This document shows positions 53,171-61,950 of a stretch of 64,000 nucleotides of DNA, piece after piece; position 1 is the first letter of the stretch, and each line of letters begins with the position of its first letter. The stretch is taken from NCBI RefSeq assembly GCF_000478605.2, contig NZ_ASHX02000001.1:5347001-5411000 (forward strand). Reading direction: 5' to 3'. Made by a program: the position numbers and the translations under genes. A model generated the notes under the pieces. It had not been told where the DNA came from, searched no databases, and was given only the letters and a program-made list of their open reading frames with translations. The stretch is from Streptomyces thermolilacinus SPC6. GTDB taxonomy: Bacteria; Actinomycetota; Actinomycetes; Streptomycetales; Streptomycetaceae.

Positions 53171-54418
53171 GTGAACCAGGACGACGAGAGCGGCGAGAGC
53201 ACGCGCCCGCGGTCCGAGCCCGCCGGAAAGAGCCCCGGTCCCGCCAAGCGGCGCCCCGCCGACGGCGGCGGCCTCCTCATGGGCCGGATCTTCGGCGTGC
53301 CCGTCTACGTCGCCCCCAGCTGGTTCCTCGTCGCCGCCCTCATCACCTGGGTCTTCGGCGGCCAGCTCGACCGCGTCCTGCCCGAGCTGGGCAACCTCCG
53401 CTATCTGGTCTCGCTCTTCTTCGCCGTCGCGTTCTACGCCTCCGTCCTCGTGCACGAGCTGGCCCACACGGTCGCCGCGCTCCGCTTCAAGCTGCCGGTC
53501 CGCCGCATCCAGCTCCAGTTCTTCGGCGGCGTCTCCGAGATCGAGAAGGAGTCCGAGACCCCCGGCCGCGAGTTCGTCCTCGCCTTCGTCGGCCCGCTGC
53601 TCTCCCTGGTGCTCGCCGGAGCCTTCTACGCGGGTCTGCACGCCGTGGAGCCCGGCACGGTCCCCTTCGTCCTCCTCGCCGGCCTGACGATCTCCAATCT
53701 GATCGTCGCCGCCTTCAACGCCCTGCCCGGCCTCCCCCTCGACGGCGGCCGCATGCTCCGCGCCGTCGTCTGGAAGATCACCGGCAAGCCCATGAGCGGC
53801 ACCATCGCCGCCGCCTGGGCCGGCCGCGCCCTCGCCGTCACCGTCCTCATCGGCCTGCCCCTGCTCACGCAGACCGGCGCCCTCGGCGACGGCAGGGACC
53901 TCAGCGGCATGGACACGGTCATGGACGCGCTCCTCGCCGCCATCCTCGCCGCGATCATCTGGACCGGCGCGGGCAACAGCCTCCGCATGGCCCGCCTCCG
54001 CGAGCGCCTCCCCGACCTGCGGGCCCGCACGCTGACCCGGCGCGCCGTCCCCGTACCGCCCGACACGCCCCTGTCCGAGGCGCTGCGCCGCGCCAACGAG
54101 GCGGGCGCCCGCGCCATCGTCGTGGTGGACGGCCAGGGCGAGCCCACGGCCCTCGTCCGCGAGACCGCCATCGTCGGCGTCCCCCAGCACCGCCGCCCCT
54201 GGGTCGCCGTCAGCGGCCTCGCCCAGGACCTCACCGACGGCATGCGGGTCCCCGCCGACCTCGCCGGGGAGCCGCTCCTCGACAAGCTCCGCGAGACCCC
54301 CGCCACCGAGTACCTCGTGGTCGAGGACACCGGCGAGGTGTACGGGGTGCTGTCCACCGCCGACGTCGAGCGCGCCTTCGTCCAGGCCATGGCCCGCCCC
54401 GGCACCACCCGCCCGTAG
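53171..54418 (+). CDS. Site-2 protease (M50B) with CBS domains
   Basis: 415 aa. Six hydrophobic segments surround HELAH (95-99) in VLVHELAHTVAAL and NALPGLPLDGG (D191), the two zinc motifs of intramembrane metalloproteases. Two C-terminal CBS domains (about 280-400) have PDTPLSEALRRANEAGARAI and ATEYLVVEDTGEVYGVLSTA. It cleaves a membrane substrate, typically an anti-sigma factor, under control of a nucleotide sensed by CBS. The start GTG has GAAGGGAA upstream. Divergent from the nuclease gene; trmI follows with its own leaderless promoter. Confidence 0.92.
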   Translation: MNQDDESGESTRPRSEPAGKSPGPAKRRPADGGGLLMGRIFGVPVYVAPSWFLVAALITWVFGGQLDRVLPELGNLRYLVSLFFAVAFYASVLVHELAHTVAALRFKLPVRRIQLQFFGGVSEIEKESETPGREFVLAFVGPLLSLVLAGAFYAGLHAVEPGTVPFVLLAGLTISNLIVAAFNALPGLPLDGGRMLRAVVWKITGKPMSGTIAAAWAGRALAVTVLIGLPLLTQTGALGDGRDLSGMDTVMDALLAAILAAIIWTGAGNSLRMARLRERLPDLRARTLTRRAVPVPPDTPLSEALRRANEAGARAIVVVDGQGEPTALVRETAIVGVPQHRRPWVAVSGLAQDLTDGMRVPADLAGEPLLDKLRETPATEYLVVEDTGEVYGVLSTADVERAFVQAMARPGTTRP

Positions 54419-54488
54419 CCCGCGTCGCCGCCCGCCGCCCCGGCACACTCCCGAGGCGGCCGTGGTCGGGGCCCGTGCCACCGCCGGG

Positions 54489-54494
54489 TACCCT
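54489..54494 (+). promoter_or_regulatory. -10 element of leaderless trmI
   Basis: TACCCT (TANNNT) lies 6 nt before ATG 54501, with no ribosome site. Confidence 0.55.
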
Positions 54495-54500
54495 GGTCAC

Positions 54501-55388
54501 ATGTCCGAACCGACTGGTGCCGCCCGCCGTCGCGGGCCCTTCAAGGTCGGGGACCAGGTCCAGCTCACCGACCCCAAGGGACGCCACTACACGTTCACGC
54601 TCGAGGCCGGGAAGAACTTCCACACCCACAAGGGTTCCTTCCCGCACGACGAGCTGATCGGCGCCCCCGAGGGCAGTGTTGTCCGAACCACGGGAAACGT
54701 CGCCTACCTCGCGCTGCGCCCCCTGCTCCCCGACTACGTCCTGTCCATGCCCCGCGGGGCCGCAGTCGTCTACCCGAAGGACGCGGGCCAGATCCTCGCC
54801 TTCGCCGACATCTTCCCCGGCGCCCGCGTCGTGGAGGCCGGTGTCGGCTCGGGCTCGCTGAGCAGCTTCCTGCTCCGCGCCATCGGCGACAGCGGCATGC
54901 TCCACTCCTACGAGCGCCGCGAGGACTTCGCGGAGATCGCCAAGGCGAACGTGGAGCGCTACTTCGGCGGCCCCCACCCCGCCTGGCAGCTCACCGTGGG
55001 CGACCTCCAGGACAATCTGTCGGACACCGACGTCGACCGCGTCATCCTCGACATGCTCGCCCCCTGGGAGTGCCTGGAGGCCGTCTCCAAGGCCCTCGTC
55101 CCCGGCGGCATCCTCTGCTGCTACGTGGCGACGACCACCCAGCTCGCGCGGACCGTCGAGTCCATCCGCGAGATCGGCTGCTACGCCGAGCCGCAGCCGT
55201 GGGAGTCGATGATCCGCAACTGGCACGTCGAGGGCCTGGCCGTCCGCCCGGACCACCGGATGATCGGCCACACCGGCTTCCTCGTCACCGCCCGCCGCCT
55301 CGCGGACGGCGTCGAGCCGCCCATGCGCCGCCGCCGCCCCGCCAAGGGCGCCTACGGCGACGACTACGAAGGCCCCAACAAGGGCTGA
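54501..55388 (+). CDS. trmI: tRNA (adenine-N1)-methyltransferase TrmI
   Basis: 295 aa. An N-terminal small beta domain (GPFKVGDQVQLTDPKGRHYT) precedes a Rossmann methyltransferase: SAM motif RVVEAGVGSGSLSSFLLRAI, YERREDFAEIAKANVE and VDRVILDMLAPWECLEAV. It makes m1A58 in the T-loop of tRNAs. The orthologue in mycobacteria (Rv2118c) also lies near arc/mpa and the RecB-like nuclease gene, matching this neighbourhood. Probably leaderless. A 16-bp hairpin follows. Confidence 0.93.
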   Translation: MSEPTGAARRRGPFKVGDQVQLTDPKGRHYTFTLEAGKNFHTHKGSFPHDELIGAPEGSVVRTTGNVAYLALRPLLPDYVLSMPRGAAVVYPKDAGQILAFADIFPGARVVEAGVGSGSLSSFLLRAIGDSGMLHSYERREDFAEIAKANVERYFGGPHPAWQLTVGDLQDNLSDTDVDRVILDMLAPWECLEAVSKALVPGGILCCYVATTTQLARTVESIREIGCYAEPQPWESMIRNWHVEGLAVRPDHRMIGHTGFLVTARRLADGVEPPMRRRRPAKGAYGDDYEGPNKG

Positions 55389-55407
55389 CCCGCACCACAA
55401 CGCGACA

Positions 55408-55455
55408 GCGCCGCCCCCGAGTTGCCCCGCCGTACGGGAAACTCCGGGGCGGCGC
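55408..55455 (+). terminator. Terminator of trmI
   Basis: GCGCCGCCCCCGAGTT (55408-55423) pairs with AACTCCGGGGCGGCGC (55440-55455) with one mismatch, 20 nt after the stop. Confidence 0.7.
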
Positions 55456-55613
55456 GGCCGTGTTCACCCGGTGCCCGCCCGACACCCGTACCGGCCCCTC
55501 CCGATGGCGGCCCCCACCCCCCGCTACCCGGCACCTGTGACGTGTGGCACGATGCTGGCCACTCCCCCCGGCGACAGCCCACAGCCACCGCACGACCACA
55601 GGAGACAACCCGC

Positions 55614-56186
55614 GTGCAGACCTCCGACCTCCCGGACCTCGCGCACACCCACGCCCGCCCCACGCACTGGCTCGCGACCGCCGCCGCCATGGCCGGGGTC
55701 ATCGCCCTGGCCGGCCTCGTGCAGCCCGACGCGGCCACCGCCACCGACCCCGCCGCCGGTCCCGCCAACGCGCACGCCGCCGCCGCGCCCGCGCCCGACG
55801 CGGCCACCGCCGCATACCCGCTGACCTGCACCGGAGTGCCCACCGCCGTGCCCAAAACCGCCACCGGCGACCTCGACGGGGACGGCCGCCCCGAGACCGT
55901 CGCCGCCGCCCACTGCCGCGCCGGGTCCGGCACCCCGCCGCACGGCCTGTACGTCCTCACCCACGCCAAGGGCGGGACGAAGGGCGCCCGCGTCGTCGCG
56001 ACCCTCGTCGCCCCCGCGGACGCCCTGAGCGTCGGCGGCCTCGCCGTCCGTGACGGGATCGTCACCGCGACCCTCCTCGGCTACTCCTCCCCGGACGTAC
56101 CCCGCTGCTGCCCCGACAAGCAGGAGACCGTCGAATGGCGGTGGACCGGCGGGACGTTCCTGCGCACCACCGCAACGGACCGCTGA
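55614..56186 (+). CDS. Secreted or membrane-anchored protein with a DxDGDG motif
   Basis: 190 aa. A hydrophobic segment (ATAAAMAGVIALAGLVQPDA) near residue 21 acts as signal or anchor, followed by an Ala/Pro-rich linker and a domain of about 110 residues with TGDLDGDGRPETVAAAHC, an FG-GAP/calcium-loop-like motif, and SSPDVPRCCPDKQETVEWRW. Four cysteines suggest disulfides outside the cell. Function unknown. GTG 55614 has GGAG. Convergent with the ferredoxin gene 7 bp away. Confidence 0.75.
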   Translation: MQTSDLPDLAHTHARPTHWLATAAAMAGVIALAGLVQPDAATATDPAAGPANAHAAAAPAPDAATAAYPLTCTGVPTAVPKTATGDLDGDGRPETVAAAHCRAGSGTPPHGLYVLTHAKGGTKGARVVATLVAPADALSVGGLAVRDGIVTATLLGYSSPDVPRCCPDKQETVEWRWTGGTFLRTTATDR

Positions 56187-56193
56187 GGGACGG

Positions 56194-56505
56194 TTACTCG
56201 GCGTCCGGGCCGTACACCTCGACCCTGTCCGAAACGCGGCGCACGTGAATGCAGTCGCCCGGGCACTCCTTGGCCGAATCCACCACGTCCTGAAGCAGCG
56301 GCAGCGGTACCGGAGTCGTCGCGCCCGGCTCCTGCAGCAGTTCGTCGTCGGGGCTCTTGACATACGCGAGGCCGTCGATGTCAAGCTCGAACACCTCGGG
56401 CGCGTACTGCGCGCAGATACCGTCCCCGGTGCAGAGATCCTGGTCGATCCAGACCTCCAGAGCCTCTCCGGCGGCCGTGGTGGGAGCCTCGTGCTGCGCG
56501 GTCAT
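56194..56505 (-). CDS. Ferredoxin (3Fe-4S type)
   Basis: 103 aa. Cluster ligands C25 and C31 in DLCTGDGICAQYAPEVF and C81 in AKECPGDCIHV fit the CxxDGxC...CP pattern of 3Fe-4S/4Fe-4S ferredoxins that serve cytochromes P450 and related enzymes. C85 may be an extra ligand. The C-terminus is acidic. It is divergent from arc; no reductase or P450 is nearby. As I recall it is conserved next to arc in streptomycetes. The start MTAQHEAPTT is assigned by family length. Confidence 0.87.
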   Translation of the reverse strand: MTAQHEAPTTAAGEALEVWIDQDLCTGDGICAQYAPEVFELDIDGLAYVKSPDDELLQEPGATTPVPLPLLQDVVDSAKECPGDCIHVRRVSDRVEVYGPDAE

Positions 56506-56715
56506 ATGCCCTGCCGTTTCCTGCGTCGGGTGAAGCGTCGAGAAGTAAGTCCGGCCACCCCTGACGGGTGTTGGCCACTGACGACGATACAACCGGCAGC
56601 TTTCCGATGTTGATGGGTGGGTATTCCCTTGACGTGGGGGAGAGCGCAAGGGTGAAGATCGGACACACCTCGAGAGTCTTTGTGATCTAGGGGTTTCAAT
56701 CACCACCCACGCAGG

Positions 56716-56721
56716 TAGGGT
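56716..56721 (+). promoter_or_regulatory. -10 element of arc
   Basis: TAGGGT fits TANNNT and lies 44 bp before GTG 56760. A start near 56728 leaves a short leader containing GGAGGAGG. Confidence 0.5.
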
Positions 56722-56759
56722 CTGGAAGCGTCCAGCTCCCCTTGGAGGAGGTGAGGACC

Positions 56760-58526
56760 GTGGCAGCCCACGACGACGACATCAACCGCGGCATCCGGCC
56801 GGGGCGGGGGTCTGATGACCCCGCCGGCCAGGTTGCCTATCTCGAGCAGGAAATCGCCGTCCTGCGACGCAAGCTCGCCGACTCTCCGCGACACACGAGG
56901 ATTCTCGAGGAGCGGATCGTCGAGCTGCAGACCAACCTGGCCGGCGTGTCCGCGCAGAACGAGCGGCTCGCCAACACACTCCGTGAGGCCCGCGACCAGA
57001 TCGTGGCCCTCAAGGAGGAGGTCGACCGCCTTGCCCAGCCCCCGGCCGGATTCGGCGTCTTCCTTCAGGCCAACGAGGACGGCACGTGTGACATCTTCAC
57101 CGGGGGCCGCAAGCTCCGGGTGAACGTGAGCCCCAGCGTCGAGCTCGACCAGCTCCAGCGGGGCCAGGAAGTGATGCTCAACGAAGCGCTCAACGTGGTC
57201 GACGCGATGGAGTTCGAGCGCGCCGGGGACATCGTCACCCTCAAGGAGATCCTCGAGGACGGCGAGCGCGCCCTGGTCATCGGCCACACCGACGAGGAAC
57301 GAGTCGTACGGCTCGCCGAGCCCCTGCTGGACGTCACCATCCGGCCCGGCGACGCGCTGCTGCTCGAGCCCCGATCCGGCTACGTCTACGAGGTCATCCC
57401 CAAGAGCGAGGTCGAGGAACTCGTCCTCGAAGAGGTCCCGGACGTCGACTACGACAAGATCGGCGGCCTGGGCAACCAGATCGAGCTGATCCGCGACGCG
57501 GTCGAGCTCCCGTACCTCTACCCCGACCTCTTCAAGGAGCACGAGCTCCGGCCCCCGAAGGGCATCCTGCTGTACGGCCCGCCCGGCTGCGGCAAGACGC
57601 TCATCGCCAAGGCCGTCGCGAACTCCCTGGCGAAGAAGGTCGCGGAGGTCACCGGGCAGCCCGCGGGCAAGAGCTACTTCCTGAACATCAAGGGCCCGGA
57701 GCTGCTCAACAAGTACGTCGGCGAGACCGAGCGGCACATCCGCCTGGTCTTCCAGCGGGCCCGTGAGAAGGCGTCCGAGGGCACCCCCGTCATCGTCTTC
57801 TTCGACGAGATGGAGTCCCTCTTCCGCACCCGCGGCTCCGGCGTCAGCTCGGACGTGGAGAACACGATCGTCCCGCAGCTGCTCGCCGAGATCGACGGTG
57901 TCGAGGGCCTCGAGAACGTCATCGTCATCGGCGCCTCCAACCGCGAGGACATGATCGACCCGGCGATCCTCCGCCCCGGCCGGCTCGATGTGAAGATCAA
58001 GATCGAGCGTCCGGACGCCGAGGCCGCCAAGGACATCTTCGCCAAGTACCTCACCCCGTCGCTGCCGCTCCACGCGGACGACCTCGCCGAACACAACGGC
58101 TCCAAGGAAGCCGCGGCACAGGCCATGATCCAGTCGGTCGTGGAGCAGATGTACGCGGAGACCGAGGAGAACCGGTTCCTCGAGGTCACGTACGCCAACG
58201 GCGACAAGGAAGTCCTGTACTTCAAGGACTTCAATTCCGGCGCGATGATCCAGAACATCGTCGACCGGGCGAAGAAGATGGCCATCAAGGCCTATCTCGA
58301 CCAGAACCAGAAGGGCATCCGCGTCTCCCACCTCCTCCAGGCGTGCGTGGACGAGTTCAAGGAGAACGAGGACCTGCCCAACACGACCAACCCGGACGAC
58401 TGGGCCCGCATCTCCGGAAAGAAGGGCGAGCGGATCGTCTTCATCCGCACCCTCGTCACCGGAAAGCAGGGCGCGGACACCGGTCGCTCCATCGACACGG
58501 TGGCGAATACCGGCCAGTACCTGTAG
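56760..58526 (+). CDS. arc: Proteasome-associated AAA ATPase ARC (Mpa)
   Basis: 588 aa. An N-terminal coiled coil (about 20-80, VAYLEQEIAVLRRKLADS) that binds Pup, two OB-type domains, the AAA module with Walker A LLYGPPGCGKTLIAK (about 270-285), Walker B VIVFFDEMESLF and sensor IGASNRED, and the C-terminal GQYL whose Tyr opens the 20S gate. It unfolds pupylated proteins and feeds them to PrcAB. GTG 56760 is chosen because GGAGGAGG lies 8 nt upstream and AAHDDDINRG is the usual N-terminus. A structured element follows the stop. Confidence 0.97.
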   Translation: MAAHDDDINRGIRPGRGSDDPAGQVAYLEQEIAVLRRKLADSPRHTRILEERIVELQTNLAGVSAQNERLANTLREARDQIVALKEEVDRLAQPPAGFGVFLQANEDGTCDIFTGGRKLRVNVSPSVELDQLQRGQEVMLNEALNVVDAMEFERAGDIVTLKEILEDGERALVIGHTDEERVVRLAEPLLDVTIRPGDALLLEPRSGYVYEVIPKSEVEELVLEEVPDVDYDKIGGLGNQIELIRDAVELPYLYPDLFKEHELRPPKGILLYGPPGCGKTLIAKAVANSLAKKVAEVTGQPAGKSYFLNIKGPELLNKYVGETERHIRLVFQRAREKASEGTPVIVFFDEMESLFRTRGSGVSSDVENTIVPQLLAEIDGVEGLENVIVIGASNREDMIDPAILRPGRLDVKIKIERPDAEAAKDIFAKYLTPSLPLHADDLAEHNGSKEAAAQAMIQSVVEQMYAETEENRFLEVTYANGDKEVLYFKDFNSGAMIQNIVDRAKKMAIKAYLDQNQKGIRVSHLLQACVDEFKENEDLPNTTNPDDWARISGKKGERIVFIRTLVTGKQGADTGRSIDTVANTGQYL

Positions 58527-58538
58527 GAGCGCGCAGAA

Positions 58539-58609
58539 CCGGCTGCGGATGTCCCGGACCCCCGAAAGGGGAGGACGACCCCCGAAAGGGGGAGGGCATC
58601 CGCAGCCGG
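58539..58609 (+). terminator. Branched RNA element behind arc
   Basis: An outer 13-bp stem, CCGGCTGCGGATG (58539-58551) with CATCCGCAGCCGG (58597-58609), encloses two GAAA-tetraloop hairpins, CCCC-GAAA-GGGG (58560-58571) and CCCCC-GAAA-GGGGG (58579-58592). This three-way-junction shape is more elaborate than a plain terminator. It begins 13 nt after the arc stop and ends about 200 bp before dop. Confidence 0.65.
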
Positions 58610-58806
58610 CCGCATTCCGGGGTACCGCCAGATACGGACCACACCCGAGCAATGACACAATTGATCTCCCCCCCAGCGCCAAGGCGCTCTAGGCTCATCC
58701 GTACCGCCGAATCGCGCAGTGCGGGGTCGGGCACCGCACACGCTTCGGAGAACCGGTACTCGGGCGCCGTTTCCGCGCGGGGACGCCGCCGGGCAAGGAG
58801 GGCCGC

Positions 58807-60318
58807 ATGACCGTACGGCGAGTAATGGGCATCGAGACGGAGTACGGGATCTCCGTCCCCGGCCACCCGAACGCCAATGCCATGCTCACCTCGTCCCAGA
58901 TCGTCAACGCCTACGCGGCGGCGATGCACCGGGCGCGCCGCGCCCGCTGGGACTTCGAGGAGGAGAACCCGCTGCGGGACGCCCGCGGCTTCGACCTCGC
59001 CCGCGAGGCCGCCGACTCCAGCCAGCTCACCGACGAGGACATCGGCCTCGCCAACGTCATCCTGACCAACGGCGCCCGGCTCTACGTGGACCACGCGCAC
59101 CCGGAGTACAGCGCCCCCGAGGTCACCAACCCCCGCGACGCCGTCCTGTGGGACAAGGCCGGCGAGCGGATCATGGCCGAGGCCGCCGAACGGGCCGCCC
59201 AGCTGCCCGGCGCCCAGCCGATCCACCTGTACAAGAACAACACCGACAACAAGGGCGCCTCGTACGGCACGCACGAGAACTACCTGATGAAGCGGGAGAC
59301 CCCGTTCTCGGACATCGTGCGGCACCTCACGCCCTTCTTCGTCTCCCGCCAGGTCGTCACGGGCGCGGGACGCGTCGGCATCGGCCAGGACGGCCAGGAG
59401 CACGGCTTCCAGATCAGCCAGCGCGCGGACTACTTCGAGGTCGAGGTCGGCCTGGAGACGACACTCAAACGGCCCATCATCAACACCCGGGACGAGCCGC
59501 ACGCCGACGCCGAGAAGTACCGCCGCCTCCATGTGATCATCGGCGACGCGAACCTGTCGGAGATCTCGACCTATCTGAAGCTCGGCACGACCGCGCTCGT
59601 CCTGTCGATGATCGAGGACGGCTTCATCACCGTGGACCTCGCCGTCGACCAGCCCGTCCGCACGCTCCACCAGGTTTCCCACGACCCGACGCTCCAGCAC
59701 CTGATCACGCTGCGCAACGGCCGGACACTCACCGCCGTCCAGCTCCAGATGGAGTACTGCGAGCTGGCCCGCAAGTACGTCGAGAACCGTTTCGGCGCCG
59801 ACGCGGACGAGCAGACGGCGGACGTCCTCACCCGTTGGGAGGACACGCTCGGACGGCTGGAGAACGACCCGATGAGCCTCGCCGGGGAACTGGACTGGGT
59901 CGCCAAGCTGGAGCTCATGGAGGGCTACCGGCGCCGCGACGACCTCGGCTGGGACGCCGCGCGCCTCCACCTCGTGGACCTCCAGTACGCCGACGTACGC
60001 CCCGACAAGGGCCTGTACAACCGTCTGGCGGCCCGCGGGCGCATGAAGCGCCTGCTGGACGAGGCGGACGTGGAGCGGGCCGAGAAGCAGCCTCCGGAGG
60101 ACACCAGGGCCTACTTCCGAGGCCGCTGCCTGGAGCAGTACGCGGACGACGTGGCGGCGGCCTCCTGGGACTCGGTGATCTTCGATCTGCCCGGCCGGGA
60201 CACCCTCCAGCGGGTGCCGACACTGGAGCCGCTGCGGGGTACCCGCGCGCACGTGAAGGAGCTGCTGGACCGCTGCCGTACGGCGGAGGAGCTGGTCCGG
60301 GTCCTTTCGGGCGGCTGA
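58807..60318 (+). CDS. dop: Pup deamidase/depupylase Dop
   Basis: 503 aa, glutamine-synthetase-like fold shared with PafA. The N-terminus MTVRRVMGIETEYGISVPGH carries the catalytic metal-binding Glu residues; HPNANAMLTSSQIVNAYAAA and YVDHAHPEYSAPEV are family markers. The long loop and the absence of PafA-specific features, plus position before pup, identify Dop. It deamidates Pup's terminal Gln to Glu and removes Pup from targets. Ribosome site AAGGAGG precedes ATG 58807. Confidence 0.95.
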   Translation: MTVRRVMGIETEYGISVPGHPNANAMLTSSQIVNAYAAAMHRARRARWDFEEENPLRDARGFDLAREAADSSQLTDEDIGLANVILTNGARLYVDHAHPEYSAPEVTNPRDAVLWDKAGERIMAEAAERAAQLPGAQPIHLYKNNTDNKGASYGTHENYLMKRETPFSDIVRHLTPFFVSRQVVTGAGRVGIGQDGQEHGFQISQRADYFEVEVGLETTLKRPIINTRDEPHADAEKYRRLHVIIGDANLSEISTYLKLGTTALVLSMIEDGFITVDLAVDQPVRTLHQVSHDPTLQHLITLRNGRTLTAVQLQMEYCELARKYVENRFGADADEQTADVLTRWEDTLGRLENDPMSLAGELDWVAKLELMEGYRRRDDLGWDAARLHLVDLQYADVRPDKGLYNRLAARGRMKRLLDEADVERAEKQPPEDTRAYFRGRCLEQYADDVAAASWDSVIFDLPGRDTLQRVPTLEPLRGTRAHVKELLDRCRTAEELVRVLSGG

Positions 60319-60405
60319 GAAGCGCTTTCGGAGCGCCGTCGCGGGGAATCATGGAAGTGGGCCCCGGACGTCGAGAAAGACAGGGCCGATGTCAGACCGG
60401 GCTTG

Positions 60406-60411
60406 TAGGGT
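60406..60411 (+). promoter_or_regulatory. -10 element of pup
   Basis: TAGGGT fits TANNNT, 52 bp before the pup ATG, suggesting a separate pup promoter besides read-through from dop. Confidence 0.5.
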
Positions 60412-60462
60412 CTGATCTTGAGACACCTGACCAAGCGGGCAATTCCGAGCGGGGTGAGGGAT

Positions 60463-60681
60463 ATGGCGACCAAGGACACCGGCGGCGGCCAGCAGAAGGC
60501 CACACGCTCCACCGAGGAGGTCGAGGACCAGGCGCCCGAGGCGCAGGCCTCGGAGGACCTCAAGGAGCGCCACGAGAAGCTGAGCGACGACGTGGACTCC
60601 GTCCTGGACGAGATCGACGACGTCCTGGAGGAGAACGCCGAGGACTTCGTGAGGTCATTCGTGCAGAAGGGCGGCCAGTGA
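60463..60681 (+). CDS. pup: Prokaryotic ubiquitin-like protein Pup
   Basis: 72 aa, intrinsically disordered and acidic, with the ARC-binding helical half (LKERHEKLSDDVDSVLDEID) and the C-terminus FVQKGGQ. The final Gln must be deamidated by Dop before PafA can ligate it to lysines. ATG 60463 has GTGAGGG. pafA is not in this window. About 65 bp later a decayed gene separates pup from prcB. Confidence 0.97.
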   Translation: MATKDTGGGQQKATRSTEEVEDQAPEAQASEDLKERHEKLSDDVDSVLDEIDDVLEENAEDFVRSFVQKGGQ

Positions 60682-60746
60682 CAGCCGTCTGACTTCGACG
60701 ACGAAGGCCGGGGGGTCCGGGCGGAAGCGGGGGAGCGAGGCGCCGC

Positions 60747-61106
60747 GTGCGGTGCGGCGGGACCGCGCCGCGCGCGGCGTTCGCTCGCCCGGCCGTCCGG
60801 GCGGCGCGCCGTCCCGCTCCGCCGAGGCGGTGCGCCTGGGCCTGGACGGCGGCGCCCATGGAGGAAGCCGCAGCTCAGGGGGTTCGCGTCGTGCCCGCGC
60901 GGCCCGGCCCCGTCATCCCCGGACGGCATGTTGATCTTCGCCACGGTACGGGTAAGGTCCGTGGCGTACCGTGCTTCAACCGCAATTCCGCCATCGGCAA
61001 GCTGAGAGATGACCCAGGCGTCATCAGGCGGGCCGTCGCACACGTGGAGGGGAACTCGTGGAAGCCAACACCCGTAGCACCGGGCGTCTGCCGGCTGCCT
61101 TCCTGA
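60747..61106 (+). pseudogene. Endonuclease VII-family gene remnant between pup and prcB
   Basis: Residues from 60927 read HVDLRHGTGKVRG then CFNRNSAIGKLRDDPGVIRR, the C-terminal half of an endonuclease VII-type (HNH-like) domain ending in APGVCRLPS. The expected HVDHxH is HVDLRH (a catalytic His is Leu) and the zinc pair CxxC is CFNR (a Cys lost). The N-terminal half with the first zinc pair cannot be found in any frame. It overlaps prcB by 49 bp. Intact homologues at this position exist in other streptomycetes as I recall. Confidence 0.65.
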
Positions 61107-61903
61107 CGCCCGGGTCCTCGTCCTTCATGGACTTTCTCGCCGAGCACTCGCCGGAGCTGCTGCCCGGGCGTCGGACACTGCCCGCCGTGCAGGGCGCGAT
61201 CGAGGTGCCGCACGGCACGACGATCGTCGCCGCCACGTTCCCGGGGGGCGTCGTCCTCGCCGGTGACCGGCGCGCCACCATGGGCAACATGATCGCGCAA
61301 CGCGACATCGAGAAGGTCTTCCCGGCCGACGAGTACTCGGCCGTGGGCATCGCCGGGACGGCGGGCCTCGCCGTCGAGATGGTGAAGCTGTTCCAGCTGG
61401 AGCTGGAGCACTTCGAGAAGGTCGAGGGCGCCCAGCTCTCCCTGGAGGGCAAGGCGAACCGGCTCTCCACCATGATCCGCGGCAACCTGGGCATGGCCAT
61501 GCAGGGCCTCGCCGTGATCCCGCTGTTCGCCGGGTGGGACGTGGACCGCGAGAAGGGCCGCATCTTCTCGTACGACGTCACGGGCGGCCGCTCCGAGGAG
61601 CACGGGTACGCGGCGACCGGCTCGGGCTCCCTGTTCGCGCGCGGGTCGATGAAGAAGCTCTACCGCGAGGACCTCACCGAGCAGCAGGCCGTGACGCTGG
61701 TGGTGCAGGCGCTGTACGACGCGGCGGACGACGACTCGGCGACGGGCGGCCCGGACGTGGCGCGCCGCATCTACCCGATCGTCACGGTGATCACGGACGA
61801 CGGGTTCCGCCGCCTCACGGACGCGGAGGCGTCGGACGTCTCGCGTTCCGTGCTGGAGCGCCGGATGGACCAGCCCGACGGTCCGCGCGCCGAGCTGCTC
61901 TGA
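61058..61903 (+). CDS. prcB: Proteasome beta subunit
   Basis: 281 aa. A 53-residue propeptide precedes the mature N-terminus TTIVAATFPGGVVLAGDRRA, whose first Thr (T54) is the nucleophile; autocleavage after Gly53 is expected. The active-site Asp (GDRRATMG) and Lys-equivalent segments follow. It forms the two inner rings of the 20S core. GTG 61058 has GGAGGGG. prcA follows after 47 bp. The propeptide contains FLTPGSSSFMDFLAEHSPEL, typical of actinobacterial beta subunits. Confidence 0.97.
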   Translation: MEANTRSTGRLPAAFLTPGSSSFMDFLAEHSPELLPGRRTLPAVQGAIEVPHGTTIVAATFPGGVVLAGDRRATMGNMIAQRDIEKVFPADEYSAVGIAGTAGLAVEMVKLFQLELEHFEKVEGAQLSLEGKANRLSTMIRGNLGMAMQGLAVIPLFAGWDVDREKGRIFSYDVTGGRSEEHGYAATGSGSLFARGSMKKLYREDLTEQQAVTLVVQALYDAADDDSATGGPDVARRIYPIVTVITDDGFRRLTDAEASDVSRSVLERRMDQPDGPRAELL

Positions 61904-61950
61904 TGCTGCCCCCGATGTTCTCGCCACTGACAGAAAGGGACGGATAGCCG

